A DNA stretch of 64,000 nucleotides, taken from positions 1,238,501 to 1,302,500 of the forward strand of contig NZ_CP018099.1 of the NCBI RefSeq assembly GCF_001886815.1. Direction: 5' to 3'. Under the pieces are notes generated by a model that had not been told where the DNA came from, did not search any database, and saw only the letters and a program-made list of their open reading frames with translations. Source of the stretch: Caldithrix abyssi DSM 13497. GTDB lineage: Bacteria; Calditrichota; Calditrichia; Calditrichales; Calditrichaceae. The position numbers were made by a program, and so were the translations under genes. Shown piece after piece: positions 27,045 to 35,777 of the stretch (positions are counted from its first letter, which is position 1; the number at the start of each line of letters is the position of its first letter).

Positions 27045-27806
27045 TCATTTAGCGCGCCATCTGGAAACCATGCGGCACAATTCCTGTTCGCTGTCGGCAC
27101 GCAGTAAGCGGTGGTGTAAGATTGTCCGATCGTTTGCACGGTCGGCAATTTCCACCTGCGAGAGGATGCGCTGTCCGTAAACCGCTTCAGCGCGGTAGTT
27201 GACTTCAACTTCATGCAAAAACTGCTGCGTGCGAATTTCTTCTGGCACGGCTTCCAGCGCCCAGTCGATGTAAACCGCGCTGTTAACGTGGCGATTCATG
27301 TCCAGGTCGCTCAGGCGCACCTGGAATTCTTTTTCATGATGCGTTGTCTGCAGTTCGGGCAGGCGTTCAAAAGTGTCTTCCAGCGCCCGTCCTTTTTCCT
27401 GATTGGTGTATTCCGCCAGAAATTCCGGCAATCGCACGGCGCGTCTGGCCTTAAAATCGATCATCATCCATGAAGAGGTAGCCAGCGCAAGCACCTTGCC
27501 TTTTTCATCGAACATTTCAAAATCGCGCAGGGCGAACAGTCGTTCTTTAAGAGAAGGCCAGGTCTGCACCGTTACATACTGATTCCAGAAAGGATAGTGA
27601 AACACCCGCACGTGAAAACGGGAGAGCACCCAGGTTAATCCCATGCGGTCGAAATCCGTTTTGGATAATTTTAAAAATGCCGCATGGTTCGAAGCCGCCT
27701 CCTGCAGGTAGTTAAACAGGGTTTGAAACTTGGCCCGTCCGTTATGATCAACTTCGTAAGCCCGAACTTTAAATGTCTCTTCCCAGAACGGTCCTTGTTT
27801 TTCCAT
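27045..27806 (-). CDS. acyl-ACP thioesterase (FatA/FatB-like family)
   Basis: 253 residues forming two hot-dog domains (about 8-135 and 155-245), the normal bacterial length. The first has VDHNGRAKFQTLFNYLQEAAS and GLTWVLSRFHVRV; the second has RLSDLDMNRHVNSAVYIDW, matching the DxNxHVNN-type catalytic segment (Asn, His) of acyl-ACP thioesterases. It would release fatty acids from acyl carrier protein in the cytoplasm. It lies just 43 nt past tRNA-Leu on the same strand. Confidence 0.87.
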   Translation of the reverse strand: MEKQGPFWEETFKVRAYEVDHNGRAKFQTLFNYLQEAASNHAAFLKLSKTDFDRMGLTWVLSRFHVRVFHYPFWNQYVTVQTWPSLKERLFALRDFEMFDEKGKVLALATSSWMMIDFKARRAVRLPEFLAEYTNQEKGRALEDTFERLPELQTTHHEKEFQVRLSDLDMNRHVNSAVYIDWALEAVPEEIRTQQFLHEVEVNYRAEAVYGQRILSQVEIADRANDRTILHHRLLRADSEQELCRMVSRWRAK

Positions 27807-28133
27807 TATTCGCTTCCTTTGCTTTGTTTAAAAATTCAAAATTACGAAAATATTCTGCAATTTCAAATCGAAACAGTCCTATTTGAAATGTCGCCCAATA
27901 AGTGTTTGCTGAATATTATTTATAATTCACCAACTAAATCATGCTATTTCAAAAAGTTAGGCAAGTTTACCTCCCGCTTTCTTTGAAAATAGACTCACAG
28001 AGCATGGCGTGGGAATAAGGGGTGAATTTTTTGAAAACAAACCTTTATTATTCCACAAATATCAACGAATTAAAGTAACTTAATACATTAAGTTTAAGCT
28101 TTTGGGTGCAATTCAGGAAACACTCCCACTGTT
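27807..28133. other. AT-rich intergenic gap with an 18-nt palindrome
   Basis: No gene is seen. AACTTAATACATTAAGTT at 28077-28094 is a perfect 8-bp-arm palindrome with a two-base centre, placed downstream of the minus-strand DUF429 gene and therefore of unclear use. Confidence 0.45.
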
Positions 28134-28880
28134 TTACTCGGCGTTAGAGAGGCACACCACATTCATGCGCAAACCAAACGCATCGTGCAGCGGTGTTTCC
28201 GGCACAAAATAGCGTAATTTGCGCGGCGCCGCGGCACACACGGCCAGCGCCAGCGCATCCAGCAAATCATCGGGCTGCGCATTGGACAACCCCATCCGCT
28301 TTCGCCAGCGGATTAAGGTCGGCTGATCGATGCGTGCGCGCTTTTGCAGCAGGCGCAAACGTTCGGCCTGACCGACGGAAGTCTTTTTGGAAGAAGACAA
28401 CACCCGGCCGTCGTTCAGCCAGCGGAAACAGAGTTCGGGATGGCTTTCGTAAAAAAGATTTTGCAAGGAGGGATTCGTTCTTAAAAATTGATCCAGCTCT
28501 CTGATTTTTGGCGTTAGGTTCCAGGCCTGGATAGAAAGTTTTTTACCGCAAAGGGTCTGATTTATTTGGCAGGCCTGCGCGTAGGAGGCGGCGTAAACGG
28601 CTTTGCGGCATGGGACGGGAAAAATGGTGGATGCGCGTTTACCTAACAGAGCGCGCGCCAGAGAATCGCACAAACGCGGCTGGTCGGCGCTCAAACCAAA
28701 AGGCATATCGATAAACACATCGACGCCCGACGTTAACAGGCCGGGCATGTCTGCCAGCGAGCGCTGCAGCTCAAATTCAGGCCGGCCGTTTTGTTTAATC
28801 CTACAGACCAGCCAGCCGCCGCGGCAACCGTCAATGCCCATGCCGACGATGTCTTCCACAGCCTGCTTTTGCCCCGTCAT
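28134..28880 (-). CDS. DUF429 domain protein
   Basis: 248 residues. The N-terminal GMGIDGCRGGWLVCRI, the central VFIDMPFGL and the IFPVPCRKAVYAAS segments are the hallmarks of DUF429, a family with an RNase-H-like/actin-ATPase-like fold. Later parts include GLSNAQPDDLLDALALAVCA, a typical C-terminal Asp-Asp helix. A nuclease-like or nucleotide-dependent role has been suggested for the fold, but the reaction is unknown. It appears to be a single-gene unit. Confidence 0.8.
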   Translation of the reverse strand: MTGQKQAVEDIVGMGIDGCRGGWLVCRIKQNGRPEFELQRSLADMPGLLTSGVDVFIDMPFGLSADQPRLCDSLARALLGKRASTIFPVPCRKAVYAASYAQACQINQTLCGKKLSIQAWNLTPKIRELDQFLRTNPSLQNLFYESHPELCFRWLNDGRVLSSSKKTSVGQAERLRLLQKRARIDQPTLIRWRKRMGLSNAQPDDLLDALALAVCAAAPRKLRYFVPETPLHDAFGLRMNVVCLSNAE

Positions 28881-29159
28881 GTTTTAACTCCACTTCTTTT
28901 TTTACTGCAGCGCACAGCGTTTTGCAAAATGCGTCTCCAGCTCGTTTCACGACCCGCCCTGACGAGACGAAAAGGATGCAAACATCAAAAAAATCGCCCC
29001 CTGCGGCGCGGTCTTCGAAATGGCATTAAAATGTTCATTTTACAGAAAGATACGCATCGCGTGGCAAAAGGCCATATTATCCAGGCCTGGCTGTAATTTA
29101 AGAAAGAGCGCTATTTCTGGAGCTTGTTGTCACGGCGCCTTTATTATGTCAAGCTCCTT
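28881..29159. other. intergenic region without recognised feature
   Basis: Several overlapping plus-strand frames exist (for example 28791-29096) but they overlap the DUF429 gene and lack ribosome-binding sites. I see no RNA fold. It leads into repeat R1 copy 4. Confidence 0.4.
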
Positions 29160-29331
29160 CAGGATAGGACATTTCCATGATTTGCTTTTTCCGTTTAAAA
29201 GATTCGGCCTAAAAATGAGCATGAAATTTCTTAAGCGAAAAAAAAATCGAGGTAATCCTATTAAACAAGGTTCAAAAACAACCTCTAAACCTCCAAACCT
29301 CTAAACTTCTAAACCACTACACTCTTAACTC
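29160..29331 (-). repeat. dispersed ~180-bp intergenic repeat R1, copy 4 (inverted)
   Basis: On the plus strand it runs CAGGATAGGACATTTCCATG, TTTGCTTTTTCCGTTTAAAA, AATGAGCATGAAATTTCTTA, ATCGAGGTAATCCTATTAAA, CAAGGTTCAAAAACAACC and ends CTCTAAACTTCTAAACCACT. Same orientation as copy 2. The gap from 29332 to 29428 holds nothing further. Confidence 0.8.
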
Positions 29332-29428
29332 ATCGCTGACCTTTACACAAACTAATTACCTGTCACGCGTTACGCATTAATGAAATTTTTTGCACGCTAA
29401 AGCGGGCTCCCTTCCGAGTGTCATTTAC

Positions 29429-30487
29429 TTAAACGACGGCCGCTTCCAGCAGCGTCAGACGGCCGGCATCGGCATCCAGCCGCGCTTTAATGCCCAGCGG
29501 CATGGTGGGTTTATCTTTAATGTGTCCCAGCGAAAAACCAACGCACACCGGAAAATCAAAATCTTTAAAAATCATATCGATAACTTCTTCCACACTCAGG
29601 CTGCTGTTAAATCCCGGTTTATAATCCGCCGGTTTAACCGATGGCATGCGGTCAAAAATGACGCCTTTACATTGATCGAATATACCGGCCATTTTTAAAT
29701 GGGTAAGCATGCGATCCAGATCGTAGGGTTCTTCGCCAATTTCTTCGAAAAATAGGATGGCGTCCTGCGTTGTCGCCGCAAACGGCGTACCCAAAAGCGA
29801 TTGGAAGAGGGTCAGGTTGCCGCCGATCAAGCGTCCCTCCGTTACGCCGCCCCGGTATGTCCAGATGCGGTTACTGGTTTGCAGGTTGGCTTCGTAGGGG
29901 GCGTCTTCTATTTGGATGGGCGGCGCGGTCGTGGTAAATACGCGTTTCATATGGCGCGTGGTGTAATCTGTAAAAGTAGAAACGGCCACCGGACCATGAA
30001 AGGTTACCAGACCGGTCGCGGTGTGCATCCCTAACAACAGCGCAGTGATGTCGCTGTAACCGATGATAATCTTCGGATTTCTGGCAATCAGTTCATAATC
30101 CAGGTATGGTAAAAGCTGAGCGCTGCCGTAGCCTCCGCGAATGGCCATAATAGCCTTAACTTCATCGTCATTAAACATTTGATGTAAATCATCCACGCGC
30201 TCTTGAATGCTGCCGGCCAGATAGCCCCATTTTTTATCGATATTCCTGGCCAGCTTTACATTATATCCCAGATTTTTTAGCTTTTCGGTGGCTTCGATGA
30301 CGGTGCGATGAAATTCAAACAAAGGCGAAGCCGGCGTGATCAGGCCGATGGTATCTCCCTCGCGCAAGGCAGGCGGTTTTAAAATTTTCGCTGACGCTGA
30401 TTTTGATTCCTTTCTGGCGTAGGCGGTAAAAGGCAAAGCGCTTAACAAAAAGGCGGCGCTTTTAAGAAAATTTCTGCGGCTAAACAT
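29429..30487 (-). CDS. LD-carboxypeptidase (S66 family), probable Tat substrate
   Basis: 352 residues. The N-terminus MFSRRNFLKSAAFLLSALPF has a twin-arginine motif (SRRNFLK) and hydrophobic core, so a folded enzyme is probably sent to the periplasm. The S66 catalytic parts are present: nucleophile Ser in RGGYGSAQLLPYLDY, Glu in ILFFEEIGEEPYDLDRML and His in VGFSLGHIKDKP. LD-carboxypeptidases remove the terminal D-Ala from muropeptide tetrapeptides during murein recycling; MccF-type members of the family instead hydrolyse microcin-type conjugates. The Tat-signal form is less common than the cytosolic one. Confidence 0.88.
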   Translation of the reverse strand: MFSRRNFLKSAAFLLSALPFTAYARKESKSASAKILKPPALREGDTIGLITPASPLFEFHRTVIEATEKLKNLGYNVKLARNIDKKWGYLAGSIQERVDDLHQMFNDDEVKAIMAIRGGYGSAQLLPYLDYELIARNPKIIIGYSDITALLLGMHTATGLVTFHGPVAVSTFTDYTTRHMKRVFTTTAPPIQIEDAPYEANLQTSNRIWTYRGGVTEGRLIGGNLTLFQSLLGTPFAATTQDAILFFEEIGEEPYDLDRMLTHLKMAGIFDQCKGVIFDRMPSVKPADYKPGFNSSLSVEEVIDMIFKDFDFPVCVGFSLGHIKDKPTMPLGIKARLDADAGRLTLLEAAVV

Positions 30488-30633
30488 CCATTCCTCCTGA
30501 AAAATTATTTGCTAAAATAAAGATATTTCTTATTTTTTTCAAATAGAACGAAGATTTTTACTGTTCAGGCTATAAACGATTTGATCTTACGAATTGTGTC
30601 GAATGAATTAAAAAGAAAAATAAGGTGGGATAG

Positions 30634-31863
30634 ATGATTTTTCTGGCCCGGTATCAAAAAACAGCGTTGCAAATTGTATTAATCTTTGTCGCTATCGGTC
30701 TTTTGTGGCTCGTCCTGTTCAGTAATATTTTGCCGGAACTGACGGGCTTTAAACTGGCTCCTTCGCTGGTCTATTTTGTTTTTTTAATCCTGGCGGCCCT
30801 TTACCTTTACAAGGCCCTTAGTGTGCCGCTGGAAAAATCGGAACAGATATCCAGGGCGCTCAGCCACAACGAGCGAAAATACAGAACCCTGGTTGAAGAA
30901 ATTAACGAGGTGATTTTTGTAATTGATCAAATGGGACGGATTACTTACATCAGTCCTTCCATAACTCTTTTGACCGGCTTTACGCCGAACGAATTAATCG
31001 GCCGCCTGTTTGTGGAGTTTATTGACCCGCGAGATGAAGAGACTGTTTTTAAAGCGTTTAAAGAGCGGCTGCGCGGACAGGTTGCCCCCTTGCAATATCG
31101 CATCTTAAGCAAAGATGGTTCCAGCAGATGGGTGCGCAGTTTAAGCAAGCCCTACAAAAACGAGCAGGGGAATATTGGCGTTCGCGGCGTGTTAATGGAT
31201 ATTACCGATCTGGTAGAAAAAGATATGGCCTTAATTGAATCGGAAGCGCGCTGGCGGGCATTGGTGGAACAGGCGCCGGATTATATTATCACCACCGACC
31301 TGAAGGGCAAAATCGAATTTGTAAACCGTAGTTTTTTTAATGTGCCCGAAAAACAGATCATCGGACAGATGATTCATGATCTGGTTCCCACCACGCAAAT
31401 GAAAAGAGTTCAGGAAGCCATCGAAAAGGTAACGCAAAAAGGAGGTTTGCATCGCTTTGAAATCGAACTCAACGTGGAAGGCCAGAAACACTGGTACCTG
31501 GTGCGCACCGGCCCCATCAAAAAAAATGACGCCATTGTCGGTTTGACCTTTATTGCCACAGAGATCACACGCAATAAAAATTACGAACGTGAATTGGAAG
31601 AAGTTCAGGCCCACCTCCAGAAGCTGGTCAGCGAACGAACGTTGGAATTAAAATCTGCCAATCGAGAAATCAGAAGTCTGGACAGGTTGATCAATGAACA
31701 ACTGAAAGATTTCGAGACGCTGTTAATGAATTTTCTGGAAAAGGTTGATGCTTGCGCCGTCCAGAGCGCCACGTCCCATTTAAACGAAATTCGAGAAGAA
31801 GCGGAGAGAATAAAAAAACAGTTTGCTGGACTTTACCGGCAGTTAAAAGAACACGGACGGTGA
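30634..31863 (+). CDS. membrane PAS-domain sensor protein without an output domain
   Basis: 409 residues. Two transmembrane helices (about 10-30 and 43-62) enclose a short loop, followed by PAS domains at about 85-195 (LVEEINEVIFVIDQMGRITY, with a PAC tail) and about 205-315 (LVEQAPDYIITTDLKGKIEF). The last about 90 residues are a long coiled coil (LEEVQAHLQKLVSERTLELK onward). No kinase, cyclase or methyl-accepting domain follows, so it should signal by partner binding. The next gene on the strand encodes a PAS/ATPase/receiver protein (225 nt away, with its own possible promoter), a plausible partner. Confidence 0.8.
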   Translation: MIFLARYQKTALQIVLIFVAIGLLWLVLFSNILPELTGFKLAPSLVYFVFLILAALYLYKALSVPLEKSEQISRALSHNERKYRTLVEEINEVIFVIDQMGRITYISPSITLLTGFTPNELIGRLFVEFIDPRDEETVFKAFKERLRGQVAPLQYRILSKDGSSRWVRSLSKPYKNEQGNIGVRGVLMDITDLVEKDMALIESEARWRALVEQAPDYIITTDLKGKIEFVNRSFFNVPEKQIIGQMIHDLVPTTQMKRVQEAIEKVTQKGGLHRFEIELNVEGQKHWYLVRTGPIKKNDAIVGLTFIATEITRNKNYERELEEVQAHLQKLVSERTLELKSANREIRSLDRLINEQLKDFETLLMNFLEKVDACAVQSATSHLNEIREEAERIKKQFAGLYRQLKEHGR

Positions 31864-32034
31864 GGGAGGAAAAGGGAAAAACGAGTAAGCAGTAAAAACT
31901 AAAAAAAAGGCGAGAGGGGCGAATTGGGGCGATAAATAATGCTTTATCTCCCATGTCAGATTTTGCTCTTGTAAATTTTTATGCACAACGTTGCCCAATG
32001 CGCCGCAATTTTTTACACACGAAGAAGAATTTTT

Positions 32035-32064
32035 TTGCATTAAACTACACTAAATGCTTACAAT
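32035..32064 (+). promoter_or_regulatory. weak candidate promoter of the hybrid kinase gene
   Basis: TTGCAT (32035-32040) and TACAAT (32059-32064) are separated by 18 nt, 24 nt upstream of the start codon at 32089. Match is moderate. Confidence 0.35.
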
Positions 32065-32088
32065 TATCTAAACTTAAAAAGGTAAATT

Positions 32089-33636
32089 ATGAGCGCTAAG
32101 ATGAAACCACCGTTAGAAAGCGATTTAAGCCGCAAAATTCTGGAAAACACCGGCGATGCGCTGATCTGTTTTGATGAGCAAGGCGAAATCGTTTTTTGGA
32201 ATGCGGCTGCAACGGAAATGTTCGGTTATCGAAAAAAAGAAGCTGTTGGGCAAAAGATGCTGTTTCTGCTTTTTGAAGAAGAACAAAGAAGGCTTTTTGA
32301 GCAAAAGATCGATGAAGTTGAAAAAAACAAAGGCCCGCATTTAGCCCCAACCTTTGAGCTGCAGGTAGTCGGCATGCACGGAGAGCAAATTCCTGTAGAG
32401 GTGACGTTGAGTTCGTTTATCCATAAAGACGCGCGCTATTTTACCGCCCTTATGCGCGATATGCGTTCCAGGAAAAAGAGGGATGAACTGAAAAACCGGA
32501 CGCAGCAATTGCAAGCCCTGAGTAGATTGGCGGGCAAAATCGCCAGCGATTTTAACAACGTGCTTTCTGTGGTGCGCGGCTATGTTGAGTTAATGCGCAT
32601 TCAGATCGATGAACGCAATCCGTTTGCAAAGCAGATCGAAGCCATTCTAAAAACCATTGAACACGCCGAAAAACTGGACGAACAATTGATGACTTTTGCT
32701 CAGGAGCCCGGACAAACAACACAAAATGTCGATCTCGCCAGAGTTTATAGTTCATTAAAAGATCTACTTTTGAAATTGCTGGAGCCAGATATTTCGTTAA
32801 AAGAAGAGATCGAAACCGATTTGTGGACGGTGCGCGGAGACCCGCAAGCGTTAAAGCGAATGTTGCTGAATCTATTTGTAAATGCGCGCGAGGCCATGCC
32901 GGAAGGCGGTGAAATTCAATTTAAAATTCAGAATATCCGATTAAACGAGGCTGAAAAGGACGAGCGAGGAATTTCCGTCGGGAGCGATAGATTTCTGTTA
33001 ATACAAATCGCAGACACCGGCAGGGGCATGCCCGAAGAGGTGCAAAAGAAGATTTTTGAACCCTTTTTCACCACGGATGAAAGAGAGGAAAAGCGCGGCC
33101 TCGGGCTTTCCGTGGTTTACGGCATGGTGCAATCCATGAATGGCGTAATTCTTTGTGATAGTCAGGTCGGGCGGGGAACCACCTTTTCCATTTATCTGCC
33201 GGCCAGTGAAACGGATGAAGAAGCGATGGAAGAAAGAGCATTAGAATCGAACGGCGGAGAAGAGACCATTCTGGTGGTTGAAGATGTGCCTGAGGTGCAA
33301 TTGCTGCTGCTGGAATTGTTGCAGACCGTTGGCTACAAAACCATTGGCGTTTCCAGCTACCAGGAAGCAATGGATTATTACCGTGCGCATGGCGAAGAAA
33401 TCGACTTGATCATCAGCGATGTGGTGTTGCCCGATCAATACGGAACGGAATTAATTCGGAAGTTTCTGGAGGAGAGGTCGGATTTGAAATACATTCTGAT
33501 TTCCGGTTATGCCGACCAGCTGGATATTGAAAAAAACAAGATGCTATTTCAGGGCCATTTTTTACAAAAACCGTTTCACCCAAGCACTTTATTACAAATG
33601 GTGCGCGAAATGCTGGACGAGGATAGAGCGGATTAA
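32089..33636 (+). CDS. PAS-histidine-kinase-like-receiver protein with Ser in place of the H-box His
   Basis: 515 residues: PAS (about 12-130, ALICFDEQGEIVFWNAA), dimerization/H-box region (about 140-205), HATPase_c (about 240-372: NLFVNAREAMPEGG, DTGRGMPEE, GLGLSVVYGMVQ) and a C-terminal receiver (about 388-510) with Asp in IISDVVLPD and Lys in LQKPF. In kinases of this type the H-box reads AGGIAHDFNN; here it reads AGKIASDFNN and codon AGC at 32545-32547 encodes Ser153. No other His stands in that helix. It may therefore lack autophosphorylation and act as a phosphatase, an allosteric scaffold or a receiver fed by another kinase. Confidence 0.9.
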   Translation: MSAKMKPPLESDLSRKILENTGDALICFDEQGEIVFWNAAATEMFGYRKKEAVGQKMLFLLFEEEQRRLFEQKIDEVEKNKGPHLAPTFELQVVGMHGEQIPVEVTLSSFIHKDARYFTALMRDMRSRKKRDELKNRTQQLQALSRLAGKIASDFNNVLSVVRGYVELMRIQIDERNPFAKQIEAILKTIEHAEKLDEQLMTFAQEPGQTTQNVDLARVYSSLKDLLLKLLEPDISLKEEIETDLWTVRGDPQALKRMLLNLFVNAREAMPEGGEIQFKIQNIRLNEAEKDERGISVGSDRFLLIQIADTGRGMPEEVQKKIFEPFFTTDEREEKRGLGLSVVYGMVQSMNGVILCDSQVGRGTTFSIYLPASETDEEAMEERALESNGGEETILVVEDVPEVQLLLLELLQTVGYKTIGVSSYQEAMDYYRAHGEEIDLIISDVVLPDQYGTELIRKFLEERSDLKYILISGYADQLDIEKNKMLFQGHFLQKPFHPSTLLQMVREMLDEDRAD

Positions 33637-33653
33637 TAAGGAAGTCGGTCGTT

Positions 33654-34634
33654 TTGAATAAGCTTTTTAAAATTTTGCTCTGGATGGTCATTTTGTTGGG
33701 CGGTTTAACCATTCCCTTATTCATTGGCGAAGGCCCCTTTTCATTTAAAGAAATGTTTAGCTCGCCGCAGACCATTAACAGCCAGATTATTTTGAGCGTC
33801 CGTTTGCCGCGTATTTTCTTTGCTTTTTTAGTCGGCGCCTCGTTATCGTTGGTGGGGGCCGTTTTTCAGGTGTTACTAAGAAATGAACTGGCCACCCCTT
33901 ATACGCTTGGCATCTCTTCAGGCGGAGCGCTGGGCGCTGTGCTGGCCATTAAAGCCGGTCTGGTGATCCAGCTATTTGCTTTTTCATCCACCGTGATTTT
34001 TTCGATAGCGGGCAGTTTGCTGACCGTGGGACTGATCTATTTTATTGCCCGTGAACGGCAGGAAATTTCAACGCTTACCTTACTTTTAGCCGGGGTAACC
34101 ATCGGCTTGTTTTTTTCTTCGTTAATTCTCTTTATCCACTATCTGGCCGATTTTACCGAAACCTATCGAATGATTCGCTGGCTGATGGGCGCGCTGGATG
34201 TTGTGGGCTGGAAATATCCGCTAACGGTTTTTACGATTCTTGCGCCGGTTTTTGTCTATCTTTATTACCACGCCATCGATTTCAACCTGCTGCTTTCGGG
34301 TAACGAAATGGCCAAAGCGCGCGGCGTGAATGTACGGAGCTTACAAAAATGGTCTTTCATCGTCTCCTCTTTCCTGGTGGGAGCCTGCGTTTCCATGGCC
34401 GGGCCCATCGGCTTTGTCGGTTTAATTGTTCCGCACATTATGCGCCTTTTGGTGGGCGCCGATCATCGTGTTTTGCTGCCTCATGCCCTTGTAGGCGGCG
34501 GATTGTTTCTGGTGTGGTGCGATACCATAGCGCGCAGCATTATCGCCCCTGCAGAGCTGCCCGTGGGCGTTGTAACATCTCTGCTTGGCGCGCCGTTTTT
34601 TATCTATTTGCTGATCAAATACAAAGTGGGTTGA
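33654..34634 (+). CDS. FecCD-type ABC transporter permease (iron/cobalamin type), orphan
   Basis: 326 residues beginning at TTG (MNKLFKILLW), 17 nt after the previous gene. The protein has the multi-helix FecCD fold with LVGASLSLVGAVFQVLLRNELATPYTLGISSGGALGA near the N-terminus (the BtuC/FhuB consensus) and GFVGLIVPHIMRLLVGADHR, the cytoplasmic coupling loop. It should move siderophore- or corrinoid-type cargo with an ATPase and binding protein, neither of which is seen in this window. Its stop abuts the stop of the opposite-strand gene. Confidence 0.9.
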   Translation: MNKLFKILLWMVILLGGLTIPLFIGEGPFSFKEMFSSPQTINSQIILSVRLPRIFFAFLVGASLSLVGAVFQVLLRNELATPYTLGISSGGALGAVLAIKAGLVIQLFAFSSTVIFSIAGSLLTVGLIYFIARERQEISTLTLLLAGVTIGLFFSSLILFIHYLADFTETYRMIRWLMGALDVVGWKYPLTVFTILAPVFVYLYYHAIDFNLLLSGNEMAKARGVNVRSLQKWSFIVSSFLVGACVSMAGPIGFVGLIVPHIMRLLVGADHRVLLPHALVGGGLFLVWCDTIARSIIAPAELPVGVVTSLLGAPFFIYLLIKYKVG

Positions 34635-34637
34635 TCA
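34632..34637. other. abutting stop codons of convergent genes
   Basis: The permease stop TGA (34632-34634) and the reverse stop TCA (34635-34637) touch to form TGATCA, leaving no space for a terminator between the two genes. Transcripts therefore must overlap into the opposite gene. Confidence 0.9.
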
Positions 34638-35495
34638 GGAAGAAGGCGGCCCGCAACGATCGAATGCGTAATCTTCACCGTAAGCGTCTTCCACGTAATA
34701 AAGACGACATTTTTTACTATCCAGCGAGCGGACGATGATTTCCGTTTTTTCAAAAGGATATTCATAGGTGGCCGAGGCCTTGCGGGCCATGTTTAATAAT
34801 TTATTGCGGCTTATGTCCTCTGGCGCAAAAATATAAAGTTTAACCGCCGATTCATTCAATTTAAGTCCGTACAAAATACCCACCGGCAGAACAGGCAAAG
34901 GGATATCGCTAATTTCCAGGCCCTTAAAGGTGTAAGTTTTAACGGGTTTACGGCTATTGGGTTTTATCAGATGAACGGTTACGGTTCCGTGGTACACTTT
35001 TTTCTGATAGGCGCGGGCAATGCGTTTAATGATGGAATAGGGTTTGGAAGTTTTTCCGTCGGCAAACTGCAGGTAAATAACGCGGTATGGCTTGTTTTTA
35101 TCGATAAAAAGCTGCGCCGAAAAACGGGGCATAATCGAATCGTTAAAAGCAGTGGCCATAAGCGTTTTACTTAAATTTCGCGGCCCCACCAGGTTGCTGC
35201 GTACCCACCCTTTTAGACCGCTTTCCGTGATCACATGGTACCAGCCGTTGCGGTTTTCAAGGATTCGAAGCGCTTCGCCATCTTGCAGGGTGGCTTTAAT
35301 GCTTGATGTAAAAGCCGGCCCCTGACGCAAAGAAACGGATTCTTTGACCACATAGGCTTCAATGCCAAAGGCGGGGCGCGAAATATCGCGATGCTCTGCC
35401 GGCTCCTCAACTTTTTTAACCGCAGATGGCATGCAGGCGCTTAAAAAATATAAGAAAGTCAGAAATAAAGAGAAAAATGCGAATTGCTTTATCAT
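34635..35495 (-). CDS. SH3-domain lipoprotein
   Basis: 286 residues. The hydrophobic N-terminus ends at FLSAC, a lipobox, so it is probably an envelope lipoprotein. An SH3_3-like domain spans about 50-110 (VKESVSLRQGPAFTSSIKATL, GEALRILENRNGWYHVITES, GLKGWVRSNLV). The remaining part (about 115-286) is a mixed alpha/beta domain with no clear family. Bacterial SH3 domains of this type often bind cell-wall or peptide ligands. Convergent with the FecCD permease. Confidence 0.78.
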   Translation of the reverse strand: MIKQFAFFSLFLTFLYFLSACMPSAVKKVEEPAEHRDISRPAFGIEAYVVKESVSLRQGPAFTSSIKATLQDGEALRILENRNGWYHVITESGLKGWVRSNLVGPRNLSKTLMATAFNDSIMPRFSAQLFIDKNKPYRVIYLQFADGKTSKPYSIIKRIARAYQKKVYHGTVTVHLIKPNSRKPVKTYTFKGLEISDIPLPVLPVGILYGLKLNESAVKLYIFAPEDISRNKLLNMARKASATYEYPFEKTEIIVRSLDSKKCRLYYVEDAYGEDYAFDRCGPPSS

Positions 35496-35604
35496 TGTGT
35501 CGTCTTTCTTTTTTTACCTTTGTATGAATGAATTTGAATGAAACGGAAAGTTAATTAAAAAAATTACAGTTTGCAAAAGCATGAATTTTAAAAAAAATAT
35601 CGCG

Positions 35605-35722
35605 CAAAGCCGCAACCAAAAACATTTCCGCGAGGATTTATGCAACCACAGAGCGCACAGCGCACAGAGAAGTCGCAAAGGGCGCAAAGAATGTTTAAAT
35701 TAAAAATAGTTCCAATTGCCTT
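35605..35722 (+). repeat. ~105-bp intergenic repeat R4, copy 2
   Basis: Blocks AAGCCGCAACCAAAAACATT, TCCGCGAGGATTTATGCAAC, CACAGAGCGCACAGCGCACA, GTCGCAAAGGGCGCAAAG and AATGTTTAAATT repeat the minus-strand copy at 26757-26861, with a short internal duplication (GCGCACA). It runs directly into the R3 copy at 35720-35777. Confidence 0.75.
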
Positions 35723-35777
35723 TTCCCGAAAAGCGGGAGTGGGGGCAGGGGGTGAGGGCTATTGTAAACTTTTCCTT
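35720..35777 (-). repeat. C-rich element R3, inverted copy next to R4
   Basis: CTTTTCCCGAAAAGCGGGAG, TGGGGGCAGGGGGTGAGGGC, TATTGTAAACTTTTCC is the reverse complement of the window start (3-60), including the non-palindromic flank. It overlaps the 3' end of the TPR gene by 2 bases and may supply its terminator hairpin. Confidence 0.75.
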
